Source: Culex pipiens pallens | Taxonomy: Eukaryota; Arthropoda; Insecta; Diptera; Culicidae | Length of the DNA stretch: 64,000 bases | Assembly (NCBI RefSeq): GCF_016801865.2 | Contig: NC_068939.1 | Location: 45,036,999-45,100,998, forward strand | Reading direction: 5' to 3' | The notes under the pieces: model-generated | Seen by the model: only the letters and a program-made list of their open reading frames with translations | The model's database searches: none | What the model was told of the DNA's origin: nothing | Program-made: the position numbers and the translations under genes | Part shown: positions 34,694 to 46,693 of the stretch, piece after piece | Layout of the letters: every line of letters begins with the position of its first letter | Numbering within the stretch: the stretch's first letter is position 1

Positions 34694-34904
34694 TATATTT
34701 TATTGTATTCCGAAAAAAGTTTCCTGAGTGGTTTCTAATAAAAATCAATGTTTCATTTTAAATTAGTTATGATGTTTATTGCCTTTAGACAGAATTTAAT
34801 AGAAAAAACACATTTTAAAACAATTTTTAATCATGACAAAGCATTGAAAAAAAGCTCCTAATTTTTTGGAAAAATCTCTGATTAGGTGATTTTACTTGTG
34901 AATA

Positions 34905-35455
34905 ATTCCACTTATAGGAAATTTGACGGGCTTTCCGAAAAAAATACACTGAAACAAAAAAACACTCCACCTTTATGATTTTTTTTTTGATTTTTTTGTT
35001 TAAAAGCCAAAATTTAAGGTGAGCCCACGATTTTTTTTCGTTAAAAATTTTTGTGAAGATAGCCTGACTTGATACAAAAAGACTCACAAAAAATGCAGGA
35101 TGGAGCAACTCACCTAAAAAAATACAAAAATCATCTACTAAAACTGTTTTTTGTTTTTCAAAAGTTTTCTAAACATCAAAATTTGCAAAAACCGATAGTG
35201 GGAATCGATTCTCCAGACAATTTTACATAAATGTCTCCATATTGACCATTGTCCTAAGTCCAATCCTTGTAAAGTTACATAATAAATAATAAAAATAATA
35301 AAAAATGTTTAAAAAATAGGGTTTTTATGGTTTTGGGCAATTTCTAAATGACAGAATTCATTTTTCAGTATCGAAAATATTTTTACCGAAAAGCTCGTCC
35401 ATTTTCCCATAAGTTTGTCTTTGACCACATTTCAACTGGATGTATGGGCTTACAG
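34905..35455 (+). repeat. Dispersed repeat related to the left arm of the 48163 foldback
   Basis: Shares with 48420-49180 the ordered phrases GAAATT.GACGGGCTTTC, CACGATTTTTTTTCGTT, AAAAAATGCAGGATGG, ACAATTTTACATAAA.GTCTC and AAAGCTCGTCCA.TTTCCCAT. No inverted partner here, so it is a single-arm copy. Confidence 0.7.
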
Positions 35456-35464
35456 ATATAAAAG

Positions 35465-36213
35465 TTTTGCCTTCCTCACCTCAATGAGTAAAGGCTATAA
35501 AATCATTCGAAAAATGAACTTCTTTATTTGACCTCGTAGACCCACTTTCACGTATACATATCGACTCAGAATCAAATTCTGAACAATTGTCTGTGCGTGT
35601 GTCTGGATGTGAGTCCGTGTACCGAAAAATATGCACACGATTATCTCCGAACTGGCTTAACCGATTTGGACCGTTTTGGTCTCATTCGATCCGTCTTGGG
35701 GTCCCACAAGACCCTAGTTAATATTATGAAGTTTAGCACTTCAAAAGTTATGCTAAAAAACGATTTCAGCTAAACTTCCGAAGATTGTAAAAAGGGTGGT
35801 TTTTGTAAGAAAACCTGTCATGCTATACATTTTTAGAAAGATCTTTCCAACGCGTTGAAAAGATTGAAGATCTGACAACCCCATCAAAAGTTATGAGCAC
35901 TTAAGTGTTATTTATACACTTTTTGAGGCCGGATCTCAAATATTTTGATGAAAAAGTTGTCCGGATCTATCATGCGGCCCATCGTTGAATAGGTAATCAT
36001 AAGACCTTTTCAACGAGCCCAAAATATTGAAGATCTGTCAACCCTATCTAAAGTTATAAGCACTTTAGTGTTTTTAAAACACATTTTTTGGCCGGATCTC
36101 AGATATTTTGATAAAAATAAGTGTTATTTATACACTTTCCTGAAGCTGTGTAGTGTATTCAATTTATGAATGCGAGGAAGGCACCAACCACCTAAAGGTG
36201 CATTAAGTAACGA
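35465..36213 (+). mobile_element. Interspersed element CGTTACTTAATGCACC family, fuller copy
   Basis: Begins TTTTGCCTTCCTCACCTCA and ends GGTGCATTAAGTAACG. Contains ATATCGACTCAGAATCAAAT and GTCTGTGCGTGTGTCTGGAT. Compared with 30407-30960 it is inverted and longer. Its middle (35815-36070) matches 1496-1745. No coding content. Confidence 0.7.
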
Positions 36214-36231
36214 TTTTTTAACTTAACTTCA

Positions 36232-36805
36232 TCATCCCGGTACGAGAATCGAACTCACGACCTCTGGATCGGAAATCCAGCACGCCGTTAGTCGAAACCC
36301 ATCCCCTACCGGTCAGTATTCCCAATCAAAAAAATCAAAATCAAACCATCCACATTAACGACCCCCGGGTCTTTTGTGGTCTCTATTGCAAGTTTCTGCT
36401 CGAACCTAGGAGTCCGAAGGCTTGAATGGGGAGAGCACCCAAACCTCTTTTTACTCCAAGGAACCTTCCACCCCAGTGTTTGAACTGAAGACCTTTGGAT
36501 TGCGAGTCCAACCGCCGCCAGCGATTCCACCGGAGTAGGCTTGGTTTGGTGTGTTGTTTGTACTTATGGCATGGAGACGAGACTCCTACACCTGGAATGA
36601 CTTAACGGCCTAACAACCAAGGCCGGGACCGACATTTTACTTCCTCATCCGATGGAAGGTTGCAGCAGATGGGTCAGTATTCCCAGTGAGCGGATTTACT
36701 CTTTGAAGGGATCTGACTTTGCCGAGCCAGACAGGAATCGAACCCATCACCTTCCGCTTACAAGGCGAAACCCGTAACCTCACGGCCACGGAAGCTCGGC
36801 CTTTA
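36232..36805 (-). mobile_element. Composite of minus-strand tRNA-derived SINEs
   Basis: Three tRNA-like modules are seen on the minus strand. 36232-36305 has anticodon arm CTGGATTTCCGATCCAG. 36470-36535 has TTGGACTCGCAATCCAA. 36718-36801 has matching 7 bp acceptor arms GCCGAGC/GCTCGGC, loop CTTGTAA (threonine-like) and B box GGTTCGATTCC. The middle matches 52808-53140. Two tRNA-like parts in one SINE recall the Twin family described from Culex pipiens, but I cannot confirm that identity. Confidence 0.65.
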
Positions 36806-36841
36806 GAAAAATAGTTACGTTAAAAATTCTTAGTTTAAATT

Positions 36842-38485
36842 CCGGGGTGACTTTGATAGTCATAGTTTTTCTTGTTAAAATCATATTTAAGATGTTCAAA
36901 CATTATTTGTACGTTAAATGTACCATCACTAATGTAGCTGATATAGTTTTTAAGAAAAAAATCAATGTTTATATTTAGTTAACTATGTTTATAAGCTTTT
37001 TAACAGGTAAAATTGTTAAAAAGTTGGAATTTAATACTAGTATTGTTTATAAAATTATTGATTTACATTGCAATTTATATTGAATTTGAATCACGAATCA
37101 CAAGTTTTCACATTTGACATGAAACTTGTTCAACTGAAATTGGTTTTAAATTTTGAGATTTTTTTTAATTGTGTTTCAAAAACACATATTATTCATTATT
37201 TACAAACTTATTTAACCTTCTCCTAGTGCAAAATTGTCTAAAGAATCCGAAAATGCATTCCGTTTTTCGATTCAAAATCATGTTCATTGTGAAAATAATG
37301 ACACTTTGAGAAGTTTAAAATAATGACTTTCATCAACAATTCCTTAACTATAGTAAACTAACTTTTTAAACTTTTCAAAATTTTATGAAAAGTTCTTTTT
37401 GAGGTACTTTGAACACTTCTCTACCATCGTCAGTATGATTCTAAACCATTCCGTAGGGAAGAGTGGGGAGACTTGATCCCCTTTTTTGTATCGCACATAA
37501 CTCTGTAAATTTTTCACAAAGCTATAAACTTTTTGCATGAATTGAAAGCTTAAACATTCATCTATGTTTGGCTAATAAGGGTATTTCATCAGATGATCTC
37601 TTCAAATCATGCCAAGCGCTTTAAAAAAATATTTTAAACCGGCATTTTAAAAATGTTAGGTGTAACTTGATCCCCCTTTCAACATTTAGAAGAAATCTTA
37701 AGCAAAATGTTTCTTATTCATTCAAACTTTTAATTTTCTGTAAGTTACAGCAATCTCACATAAAACCTGTACGTTTGTGTTAAAAATATAACAGGTTTAG
37801 TATTTTAAATATTTAAAAATTTAAAATATTATTTTTTAGACCAAAATTAAGCACGTTTACAAAAGCTGGAAATTTTTGTTTACAAAACTTTTGAAAAAAA
37901 GGATCAAACTGCAGTTAGTTATGTACAACTATACTAAAGGAAACTATGTATGAAAACCCAGCCCAATCAATTAATCTTGAGGCTGATTCCAGTGACTTTA
38001 AAAATGCAGGGATCAAGTCTCCCTAAACGCATTTTTTTAAACAATTGATTGTAAAAATAGTATGACGATAAATTTAACATCAAATGCGTAAGGGTTTTGT
38101 AGTTGATAAGTTTATCAAACAATTCATGTATAAAAAATATTTTTTGAATAATTTTTGAGTGTTTTCCATACATATAAAATCAAAGAAAAAAAAGATCTCT
38201 TGGAAGTTTTTTGCAGTTCGTTATAGAAAACTGTGTGTAATTCAATCTAAACATTTTTTAATTTTTTTTTCTTTGTTTTCTACAGTGAGTTTTAGTTATT
38301 TTCGCATAACTTTCTAGGACAAAGCTAATTGTTTTACCCACATGCTGACGAGATACAGGCTTGGGATCAAGTGTCCCCGGGGATCAAGTCTCCCCACTCT
38401 CCCCTACGTATTTTAATTGTACTCTTCATTTTGCGGAAAATCTCAAACCGATAAAAGTCACCCCGGCTATCAAAGTCACCCCGTT
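36842..38485. mobile_element. Element with CCGGGGTGACTTTGATAG ends, carrying a nested insertion
   Basis: Left CCGGGGTGACTTTGATAG and right CTATCAAAGTCACCCCG are inverted repeats; a second GTCACCCCGG lies just inside the right end. A TA-flanked element is inserted at 37456-38404. The backbone matches the broken copy at 28529-31870. Confidence 0.7.
37456..38404. mobile_element. TA-flanked element, GGGAAGAGTGGGGAGACTTG ends
   Basis: The left end GGGAAGAGTGGGGAGACTTG is matched inverted by CAAGTCTCCCCACTCTCCCC on the right; both are followed inside by GATCCCC/GGGGATC. TA on both sides (37454-37455, 38405-38406). About 950 bp without a transposase. The homologous backbone near 31830-31860 lacks it, giving the empty site. 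Confidence 0.85.
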
Positions 38486-38491
38486 TTACGG

Positions 38492-38577
38492 TACATCAAA
38501 AGCTTCGTTTTTGCACCAGGAACAGTAATCCGATGTAAAATCGCACTGCAAGGACCGGAAGATCCGGATTTTTGGAA
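38492..38577 (+). repeat. Short dispersed repeat, copy 1 (copy 2 at 47756-47852)
   Basis: GCTTCGTTTTTGCACCAGGA, CAGTAATCCG, AAAATCGCA.TGCA.GGACCGG and AGATCCGGATTTTT are shared with 47756-47852 in order. Class unknown. Confidence 0.65.
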
Positions 38578-39256
38578 TTAGTATCAGATTTAGGCAATTG
38601 TGAACTGATACGCTTTCTTCTTCCATGAATCAAAAACAATAAAAAAAAAACTCTAGGACCCATCGGAACCGGTTCCACCGATCTCTGGTGGCCAAATCCG
38701 GAACCGAATTAGGAAACAGCATAAACCAGTCATGCGAAGTATCAAACTTCAAAGTATTCAAACTTCTAACGTTAATAAAGCAATCTTCTTAAAAAACCCT
38801 AAATATTAGTTTAAACATAAACATGTACCATTGTTTTATCTTGCCTCTGATCGAGGATTGTTCTGAATTGAACAAACTGAAGAACCAGCACAGCTCTGGC
38901 CACCCTAATCTGCCTGCTAACTGAAAAGTAGAAGCTACCAACCAACCACAAGTGGTTCTTGCACTCTCGACAACAAGAACACCAGAGCAGAAAAAAGGCA
39001 TCAAATTTCAGTGCACTTCTTTTACGCTGAGTTTTTTTTTCTCACTCCGTTTCACCCTTGTCTTGGCTTGATTGTTACTCATAATCAAGAAAGCTACAGT
39101 TATCGGAATGATGGCGTTATAGGGCGGCTGATAGTACTATACAAAGCAGATTGACGTAACTGTAAAAACTTAATCGATCTTGGAACTGCATCTGGATATC
39201 CTGAAACAGTGCAAGATTGTTTCAATTGTGGATCGTGAGACTTCAAAAAACCTATA
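38578..39256. other. No gene recognised
   Basis: Contains CATCGGAACCGGTTCC near 38660, in the style of the tandem repeat flank at 15900. No supported gene. Confidence 0.4.
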
Positions 39257-39901
39257 CAGTCATCCCACAAATTCGGAACGGTTTCCAGATTGGCCAATGT
39301 TCAAAAAATCATAGCAAATCGATAATTGAACTTAATGATTCGTTTTTACCTTCATTTGAAAGCTTTTCTTGCGATCTTTCGAATGATGTATCGAACATCA
39401 GCATTTTTTTTACTTTTATATGAAGTTTTTGAAAAATTGCTTTGCCCCTCGAAATCCACAAATTCGGAACACTTTTTTCTTACGAATGTAAACAAATTTT
39501 GGATCTCTCCAGGAGTACATATTTAATACCAAATAATGATTTCACACACTGAAACCAATGAAACTCAAGCTTAGTAATGTTTTATACATGGTTTGATATC
39601 TTTTTTTGTGAAAATATCAGTTAAATTCAGGTGTTCCACATTTGTGGAAGGCACAATAACATCCCACAATTATGAAACAGGCCATTTGGAGGCAGTGTTT
39701 TGCTGCTCTGGACAAAATAGTCTTGAAATGAAGTTTTTTGTTCAAAAAGTACATCTTTTACTAGTGAAATAGCAAGATAATGTCCAAATGAAGGTTCTAA
39801 AAATAGTTAGGTCGACAGAAAAGCTACTTTTGGCATGCTATTGACAAATTATCATAAAAGTGTTCCGAATTTGTGGGTGTTCCGAATATGTGGGATGACT
39901 G
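39257..39901. mobile_element. Pogo/Tc1-like element, CAGTCATCCCACAAATTCGG ends, 645 bp
   Basis: Left CAGTCATCCCACAAATTCGG and right CCGAATATGTGGGATGACTG are inverted repeats flanked by TA. The subterminal phrase CCACAAATTCGGAAC or its inverse occurs at least four times (39265, 39460, 39862 and 39878 areas). No transposase frame. Confidence 0.82.
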
Positions 39902-39904
39902 TAC

Positions 39905-41666
39905 GTTTAAAAAAAATAGCTGCTCCGAACATGAAGGAATATATAGAACACATTCACGTCCAAAATAAACCGTTAATGACTTTCCACCTGCCAAAATCAG
40001 GCAATGAAGTGTAACGACTTTTATTGCTCGTTTTTGTCTAGTCTTGTCTTGCTTCTAACGAACCAGTCGCAATCTTCTATCTAAGGTATGGTCCGCGGCG
40101 GGCTACGTCCCGCGTGGTGAAGAGTTAATCAAACAAACAGGTTCTACATCACACCGCCACCGAGGCCATTAACACCGGACTCTCGATGTGCAGAAGGTGT
40201 GTAATTTCTCCGGCTAGAACCTGCTCGATCGTTGTCGGATGTGCTTGATTTGCATTATTTCACTTGAATCGGGTTTTCCAGTATGTTACTTTGTCCTTCA
40301 GGTGTGTAATTATGTGCGATCTTGAACATTCTTGTAGGTTCTTATTAGGACATGGAATGGCATATTAATGAGGTACAATTATGCAGCTGATTTGCTTGGT
40401 TTATGTTTAAAAGAACATTATGATAACTATAAGTGAGAATCTACTGTATTAAGCTATTCTAGAATTTCATCCTATTTCAACAATCGCGTGCAGACTAACC
40501 TACGATCATAAATTTTAACGAGGAAGCACGCGACGCACCTCCACGTGATAAACGCTGGTTGGAGCGAGAAGGGGAGATCAAACGCGGAGCTCGTTGGCAG
40601 CCGTCTTAACGAAGCAATGCAGTTTTAATTGCTTTCATCAAGAAAACTTGCAACTTCTTCGCCCCAAGAAGGTATTTATAGCCCTGCCAGTTGGATTTGC
40701 AGATGCGACTTAACGTGTGTCGGCCTCGATCCCAGAGGGAGGAATTGGACGACGTGCTCTACTCCTAAAGGTATTCAACGCCCAAGAAGTCGTCATATAC
40801 GCGACGCTTATGCTTGATGGTGGGGCTAGACTGCGTGACGCAATAATTGAATTTTTCCCTCTGCTAATTGTTACACAATTACCACCGCTGTTGTGCATTG
40901 TTCACAGTCGATTTAACCGAAATTGCTCCCCCGCCGAGCGCCTTCCCATGTTGAAGGTGTTCTTTCCGGGGGGATCTTTCCGAGAACAATGTTCTTCGTA
41001 ACAATTTCACCACACAGGTAATGGCAATAATTCGTCACGCAATGCTCCAACATCTGAATGGGGTAATTCTTTTTGTCAAAGACCGCAAATTAGAGAGTCT
41101 CGGAACCATTTGCCATTCAAGGCAGGGCAAGAATAAAACCAAAAAGAAAGAAAGATAAAAGTGCATCCAACAGAATAAAGAACACATGTGCGTAACCACC
41201 ATCTGGAAGTGGGTTCATTTAATTTTTAAATTAATTCCGCCAGACCTTGCGCATTTCAACGGCCGTACGGTTGCGTGATGGGACTGCAGCAGCGCTGGCA
41301 TTGCAATGGAAGGTAGGGAGCTCCAGAATTCGCAAAGTTGTGCAACTTCGCAGACGATGCATGCAAGCAATGTCTTTTAGTCAGTCAACGGTTCGAATTG
41401 GCATTTCTATTTGAATCGGACTAGTAATTATCTAACATTAAATTTGTGCCGTAGAATTCTTATCTTGAAGCTTTGATTAAATTCGTTAGAAAATGCTTAA
41501 ATACCTATTCTAAATTTTAATAATCCTCGACTATTTTAAGCTCTTGACATTAAAAGTGAAATGTTAATGAAAAACGTGTTTCAAAATGCATTTTACACCA
41601 TTTCAATTGCTTTGCAATCATTAGTGAAATTTCTAAGAACTGACGCAAACTTGTAACTGTGACTTG
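39905..41666. other. Lower-repeat island, unassigned
   Basis: 40080-41350 has mixed composition, a TATTTATAGCCC box near 40672, and short overlapping frames on both strands that match no protein I know. It might be a degraded LTR, a regulatory region in the large intron, or unique intron DNA. No gene is claimed. Confidence 0.35.
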
Positions 41667-42475
41667 GGCGTCATCCATAAAGTACGTACGCTCAAAAATC
41701 ACTTAAAGAAAAAGTGTTTATTTAATACGTTAAACTGCCTTACCCAAAGCGTTCTCAGTCTCAGATGGTAGTAGTTGAAAATTATGCTATTTTTCACTAA
41801 AATGCCAATAACTCCCTTTAGATTCAACCAATTGGGATGCTTTTTCCTGCATTTTGTTGCATTTTTATGCCCTTTCAGATGCATTTTAAATTTTGAAATT
41901 AAATTGAATGTTGCCTAAGTTATAGCCTTTTTAAGATTTTTGACGTTTTTGAACCACCAAACTTTGTGTTCCGATTTGCCCCACTTCCCGTTGACCTAGA
42001 GTGCTCATATTTTGGCCAGTTGCTAGTTTTATATGTACAAACAACCCCTGAAAATTTCAGGCAGATTGGTGAGGTCGATGCGAGATGGGTATGCTTTGCT
42101 CGTGGACTCGCTCATAGGATGCTAAGCTGAGAAAAACATGTTTCTATGATTTTTGAATACTTGAAAGTTATTCCAGGTCTTCTAATTTTTATGAGGTACA
42201 AATCTGTTTTTATATTGCTATGTTAATTCTTTAAAAAAATAATTGAGTGTATTTTATTACACAACCTATTATTTTTTCATATTAAAATTGACAAAAATAC
42301 CAAAATTATGAGAGTTTAAAGAAATAAAATTAAAATAAATTCTATAAAAAAATCCCATCGAAAACAATGTGAAGTACTTTTTGAGGGGGGGTACCTTGCG
42401 TGAAAAAGTGTGACATAGGGGGGAGGGGGGTTAATTTTGGCCGATTTTTGCGTGACATACTTTATGGATGACGCC
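41667..42475. mobile_element. Element with GGCGTCATCCATAAAGTA ends
   Basis: Left GGCGTCATCCATAAAGTACG and right ATACTTTATGGATGACGCC are inverted repeats. The interior (about 770 bp) has CCGATTTGCCCCACTTCCCG near 41970 and G-rich runs near 42385-42430. No transposase frame. Confidence 0.72.
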
Positions 42476-42511
42476 TTGTTACAAAGACGAGCTCATTTAT
42501 ATAAATAAAAT

Positions 42512-42560
42512 CTAGAGTTTTTTTAATAGGTCCTATAAACAAATTAAAGACAGAGATTTC
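42512..42560. mobile_element. Half of the AGGTCCTATAAAC MITE
   Basis: TCTAGAGTTTTTTTAATAGG then TCCTATAAACAAATTAAAGA matches the left half of 27855-27932. The right half is missing. Confidence 0.6.
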
Positions 42561-42829
42561 CAATTTTTTTTGCATGGAACTGCTTTATAGACTAAATAAA
42601 TCAGGCTAGAATTTTTCTGTAAACAATTTTTTCAATATAATTTTCCATACAAATTTTGGCAGCTTTCCATAAAAAAATTACATGTGAAAATACTAAAATC
42701 TGCGATTTTGAAAAACAATTTCATCGATTTCGAAAATTCAGTATAGTTGTAGGTATGGATGACGAAGGACTATAATGAAAAACAAATATGCAATGATATT
42801 TTTAAGCTGATTTTTAAAATAACTTTTTG

Positions 42830-43965
42830 CAATTTCGTCGTGAAACTACTAACTTTTCCTGTCATTCTCGGACGATGAAACAGCCTACTTTTCTCTACCA
42901 AAAATAACCGCATCAGTGAACCTCATTGGATAAATGTACGACTACGATGCTGAAAAAATATTCTTTTTGCAACTTGTTGCAAATGCTGAGAAGTTGAATT
43001 TTCCAGCACTTGTATAAAAAAGTATGACTTTTCAAATTTGTTTGATTAAAACGGTTAATTGATTAAATACGTGAACTCAAAGCGTGTTTTTCGGAGATGC
43101 AAAAAAAATGTGTGGCTCTCGTTGCAAACCTTGATTTTTTCAGCATTTCCTCTTTTCAGACAATTACAAATGAGGAAATAGTAGTTTATGCAACAAGTTG
43201 CAAAAAGAAGATTTTTTCAGCACGTGTCGTACATTTATCCAACGAGGTTCACCGAGTTGGATAAATACGACAAGTGCTGAAAAAATCAAGGTTTGCAACG
43301 AGTTCCATTCATCATTTTTTGCATTTCTGAAAAAACACCCATTGAGTGAATAAGTCGAATGTTCATGTATTTTGTCAATAAATCGTTTAATTAAAAAAAA
43401 TGTTGAAAAGTATTACTTTTCAAAACTAGTGCTGAAAAGTTCAACTTTTCAGCATCCATTTCAGTGTTGAAAAGTAGAACTTTTCAGCATTTGTTTTGAA
43501 ATGTGTTTTTCTATTCGATTCTGTTATTTTTAGTAGATAAAAGTAGGCTATTTCGTCACGCGAGAATGACAGGAAAAGTAGAAAGTTTCAAAACGGAATT
43601 GCAAAAAATATCTTTTTGTAATTCTAACGTGAAACTACTTACTTTTCCTGTCATTCTTGAACGATGAAAAAGCCTACTTTTCTGTACCAAAAATAATAAA
43701 ATCGAATAGTAACACTTTTTAATATAAATGCTAAAAAGTTCTACTTTTCATCACTGAAATGGATGCTGAAAAGTTGAACTTTTCAGCACTTGTTTCGAAA
43801 ATTAATTGACAAAATACTCGGTAACTCGGTGAACCTCGTTGGATTAATGTACGACTCGTGCTGAAAAAGTTTCTTTTTGCAACTTGTTTCAAAAACTACT
43901 ATTTTTCAATTTTTCAAAAAAATGAGAACGGTTGAAAAATGATTTTGAAGTGTAGTAAAATTCAG
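42830..43965. repeat. Foldback-type repeat with GCTGAAAAGTT hairpins, copy 1
   Basis: Blocks TTTGCAATTTCGTCGTGAAA, CTTTTCCTGTCATTCT, GAACCTCATTGGATAAATGT and CTTTTTGCAACTTGTTGCA recur in both orientations. Many small hairpins of the form GCTGAAAAGTTGAACTTTTCAGC occur (for example near 43430-43490 and 43735-43790). The family also covers 53265-53990 and a remnant at 57430-57720. No gene. Confidence 0.7.
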
Positions 43966-44718
43966 TACATTTTGTTTTTTTTTTTTTTGATTTTGTTGAT
44001 ACGGCCTTAGATTACTGAGACTGTTCATACAAAGATAAAAAAATAAACAAAAAAGAATAGATTTTCTATATGTTGTTCCTTCTTGAAGATCACCGATACC
44101 TCAAGTCCGTCTCAATTCTCCAATGTTCGATTATCCAATGGTTTGTTTGGGGCTTCGGATAATCGAATCATGAACAACATAATTTTGCTATCATATTTTT
44201 TGTATTTTCTTAATTTTAATATTTCATCACTGCCATTGTGGTCGCCATGTTAGTTTAAAAATTCTAAATCACTTAAAGGTGGTTAAGGGGTTAAGCTCAA
44301 GCTCAATAAGAAATATAAGATACCGTCAGTAGGGATGACTATGGGTCGACAACGATACACCTCTCGTAATTTCTTAATATCAAAAACAATTTAAATAACA
44401 GCGAAAATCCTTCAACGTTGATTTAATTAGATAGTTTACTCAAAGTTTACTAACATTTTCCCAAAATATGGAGGATTTTGATGAATACTACCTTAAATGC
44501 CAATAATTTGAAAATTGACCCAATCTCACTCCTTAGAGGGGGTGACATTGAGTCAAATGAAACTAAAATGATGCTCAAATACAACGATATTGTAAAACAA
44601 GTCATTCAACAGTGTTTCTTGTTCGAGGGAATCGTATTGACATGCTACAGTGTTTTAAGTAAATATTTACAAACATTTGGGTAGTTTTCGAGCAATTCCA
44701 ACAAAAATATTAGAAAAA
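43966..44718. other. Relic repeats, no gene
   Basis: 44100-44180 has a pogo-like end fragment (GTTCGATTATCCAATG, CTTCGGATAATCGAATC). 44323-44560 is a decayed relative of the 29835 MITE. Confidence 0.5.
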
Positions 44719-45769
44719 GAGAAAGTGCAGTGCTTCTGGGGACGCGCAGTCCTGTTTTTTCGTGATAATTTTCGTCTCTTTTGTGTCGCTGTTTGTGTGC
44801 ATGGAGTGATTGGTTTTATGTGACTAGGTTTTATTTTTTATGTTATTTTCTTTCTCTCCATTTCCTCAGTTTGATTTGCGATGCCTTTCCGTCGGGTCGT
44901 GTTTTTTTTTCGCGTTCGTCGTCGGTGTGTTTTTCGTTTTTTTTTTCGCTTGCGTGTATGTGTGTAAAAGTGCGGCTGGTTCTGGTTGTCATCGATGACA
45001 ATTGAGCCAGTCTTATTTGCGATGCCTTTCCGTCGGGTCGCAGGGTTTTTTCGCGTTCGTCGTCGGTGTGCAATAACAACAAAACCTTATCATACCATTT
45101 CAACTCGATAAACATCTTAACTCGTCGTTCGCTTCGTTAATCAGTACCCCACTAAACATGAATCATGTAAAACTCGTAAAAACATCTCAATTAAAAAGTC
45201 AGACTGTTAAATCCTTCATCATTTAATTACAAATAATTTTGGTTCTATCTTTCCACAGCCGGCTGTCTAAGATTAAACCATTTCAATTAAAAGTTAACAG
45301 CCAATAAACGGGAAATGTCTCATCCGCAGCATCCGATTGCTTGCCTTGAGAATAAAACATAATACCTTTCAACAAACACTATGATTTTAGGTCGCATCAT
45401 CATCTTCTATGATGAATCCTGACCAAACACCCTATCCTACTAACAAATTTTCAGGTTCCTGGCGCTTGTGGGGTGTAAGCACAGAGTAAATCAGCTGCCC
45501 TAGTAGCAACCTGCGCTAACTAACATTCCCGTCCCTTAAAATTGAGATCTACAAACTGACATGGCGGGCGCCGTTGGTGGTCAATGACTGTTACCTATTC
45601 GCATGGTGTTTTATCTTTTCGGCGCATTCATACATGCTGTTGATAAGGGAAACACCACTTGATTGTCGAAGCCTATGATCAGTAGAGCTGAAAGGATATT
45701 ACGGTCCTGTTCAGCAAAGGAGAAGGGCAACCATGGGTGGTCTCTCATGCTCATGCTCATGCTCATGCT
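44719..45769 (+). mobile_element. Retroposon with 25-26 bp target duplication and (CATGCT)n tail
   Basis: Flanking copies starting CAATTCCAACAAAA (44693-44718, 45770-45794) differ by one A. The 3' end is four or more CATGCT units. The head resembles 26840-26940. Inside, GATTTGCGATGCCTTTCCGT recurs twice (about 44874 and 45015), each followed by TTTTTTCGCGTTCGTCGTCG, giving a duplicated 5' segment. No reverse transcriptase; non-autonomous or deleted non-LTR element. Confidence 0.8.
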
Positions 45770-45794
45770 CAATTCCAACAAAATATTAGAAAAA

Positions 45795-46680
45795 TGATTT
45801 TTCGAGAGGTCGTTTTTGGCCAAAAAGGTACCTCAACTTTAGAAAGCTGCCAAAATAACAGGATTTGTTCTAAGAATGAGCTTTTTTCAGCGAAGTCATC
45901 TTAAGATGTCCCCTACACAACCCTTTTAACAGAATTTAGTTTCATTGAGAAGAACCTGAGAATTTGACCAATTCGCGATGAATTTGAGAAAAAAACTTCT
46001 CCATTAAAATAATTGTCTCACCTTCCATTCATGTTTCGACACTCGCAAACCCCTCAATTCTAAGTTGTTCTCGCGTGTTCTCACCTTGTGCTACTGCGCG
46101 TTCGGACACTCCCACTAACAACACTCGAAGGTGTGCTTAAAAAAGGGGGAGACCGTATAATAGCATGGAAAAAGGCTTAAACTTTAAACAAAATACGCGC
46201 TCCGCTCCGCTCTGTGGTTTAGAACGTCCCACTAACAGCTGGCGATCACGATCCTCCACCAAAAAAGAAACCAACGACCAAATGACGATGACGACGGCCG
46301 GCCGCCACCGCGTCAACATCTGAACCCTTTCCTGTTCGGTTTTGTTTGTTTGTTTGTGAATGCGTCGAACATGCAATATTTGCAATGGTTTTCGTGTATT
46401 TTTTTTAACGCTTTTATTCTTTCTCGGGAGCGAAAGAGCGTGGCCGGCCACTCCAAGTGGGGAGTGGTTTGCAATTTATGAAAACAAGTCACTGCCGTGG
46501 AGAAACGAACTTGAGACTTTTTTTATATGTTTTTTCCTGTTTTTGTTCAGAAACTACATAATCGACTACGGGTGGCTTTTTGCAAAATGCATAGTGGTCA
46601 AAACAAAATTTGTAAAAAAGTTTTTTACTATTTAAACTAAAATAATATTTAAAAATAATATGGTAATGTTACAATTTTAA
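45795..46680. other. Intron or intergenic DNA, no supported gene
   Basis: Mixed composition with a GC-richer patch at 46190-46320. Frames on both strands are short and unrecognised. Confidence 0.35.
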
Positions 46681-46693
46681 CTTTTTCCATCGA

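Noticed and set aside
33775..34748. Pair of frames with the same C-terminal peptide at opposite ends of one element
   Set aside because: They lie in the two inverted arms of the transposon at 33861-34693 and are the same DNA read twice.
45747..45770. CATGCT repeat as a CRISPR-like or regulatory array
   Set aside because: It is a simple microsatellite tail at the end of a retroposon, confirmed by the flanking target duplication.
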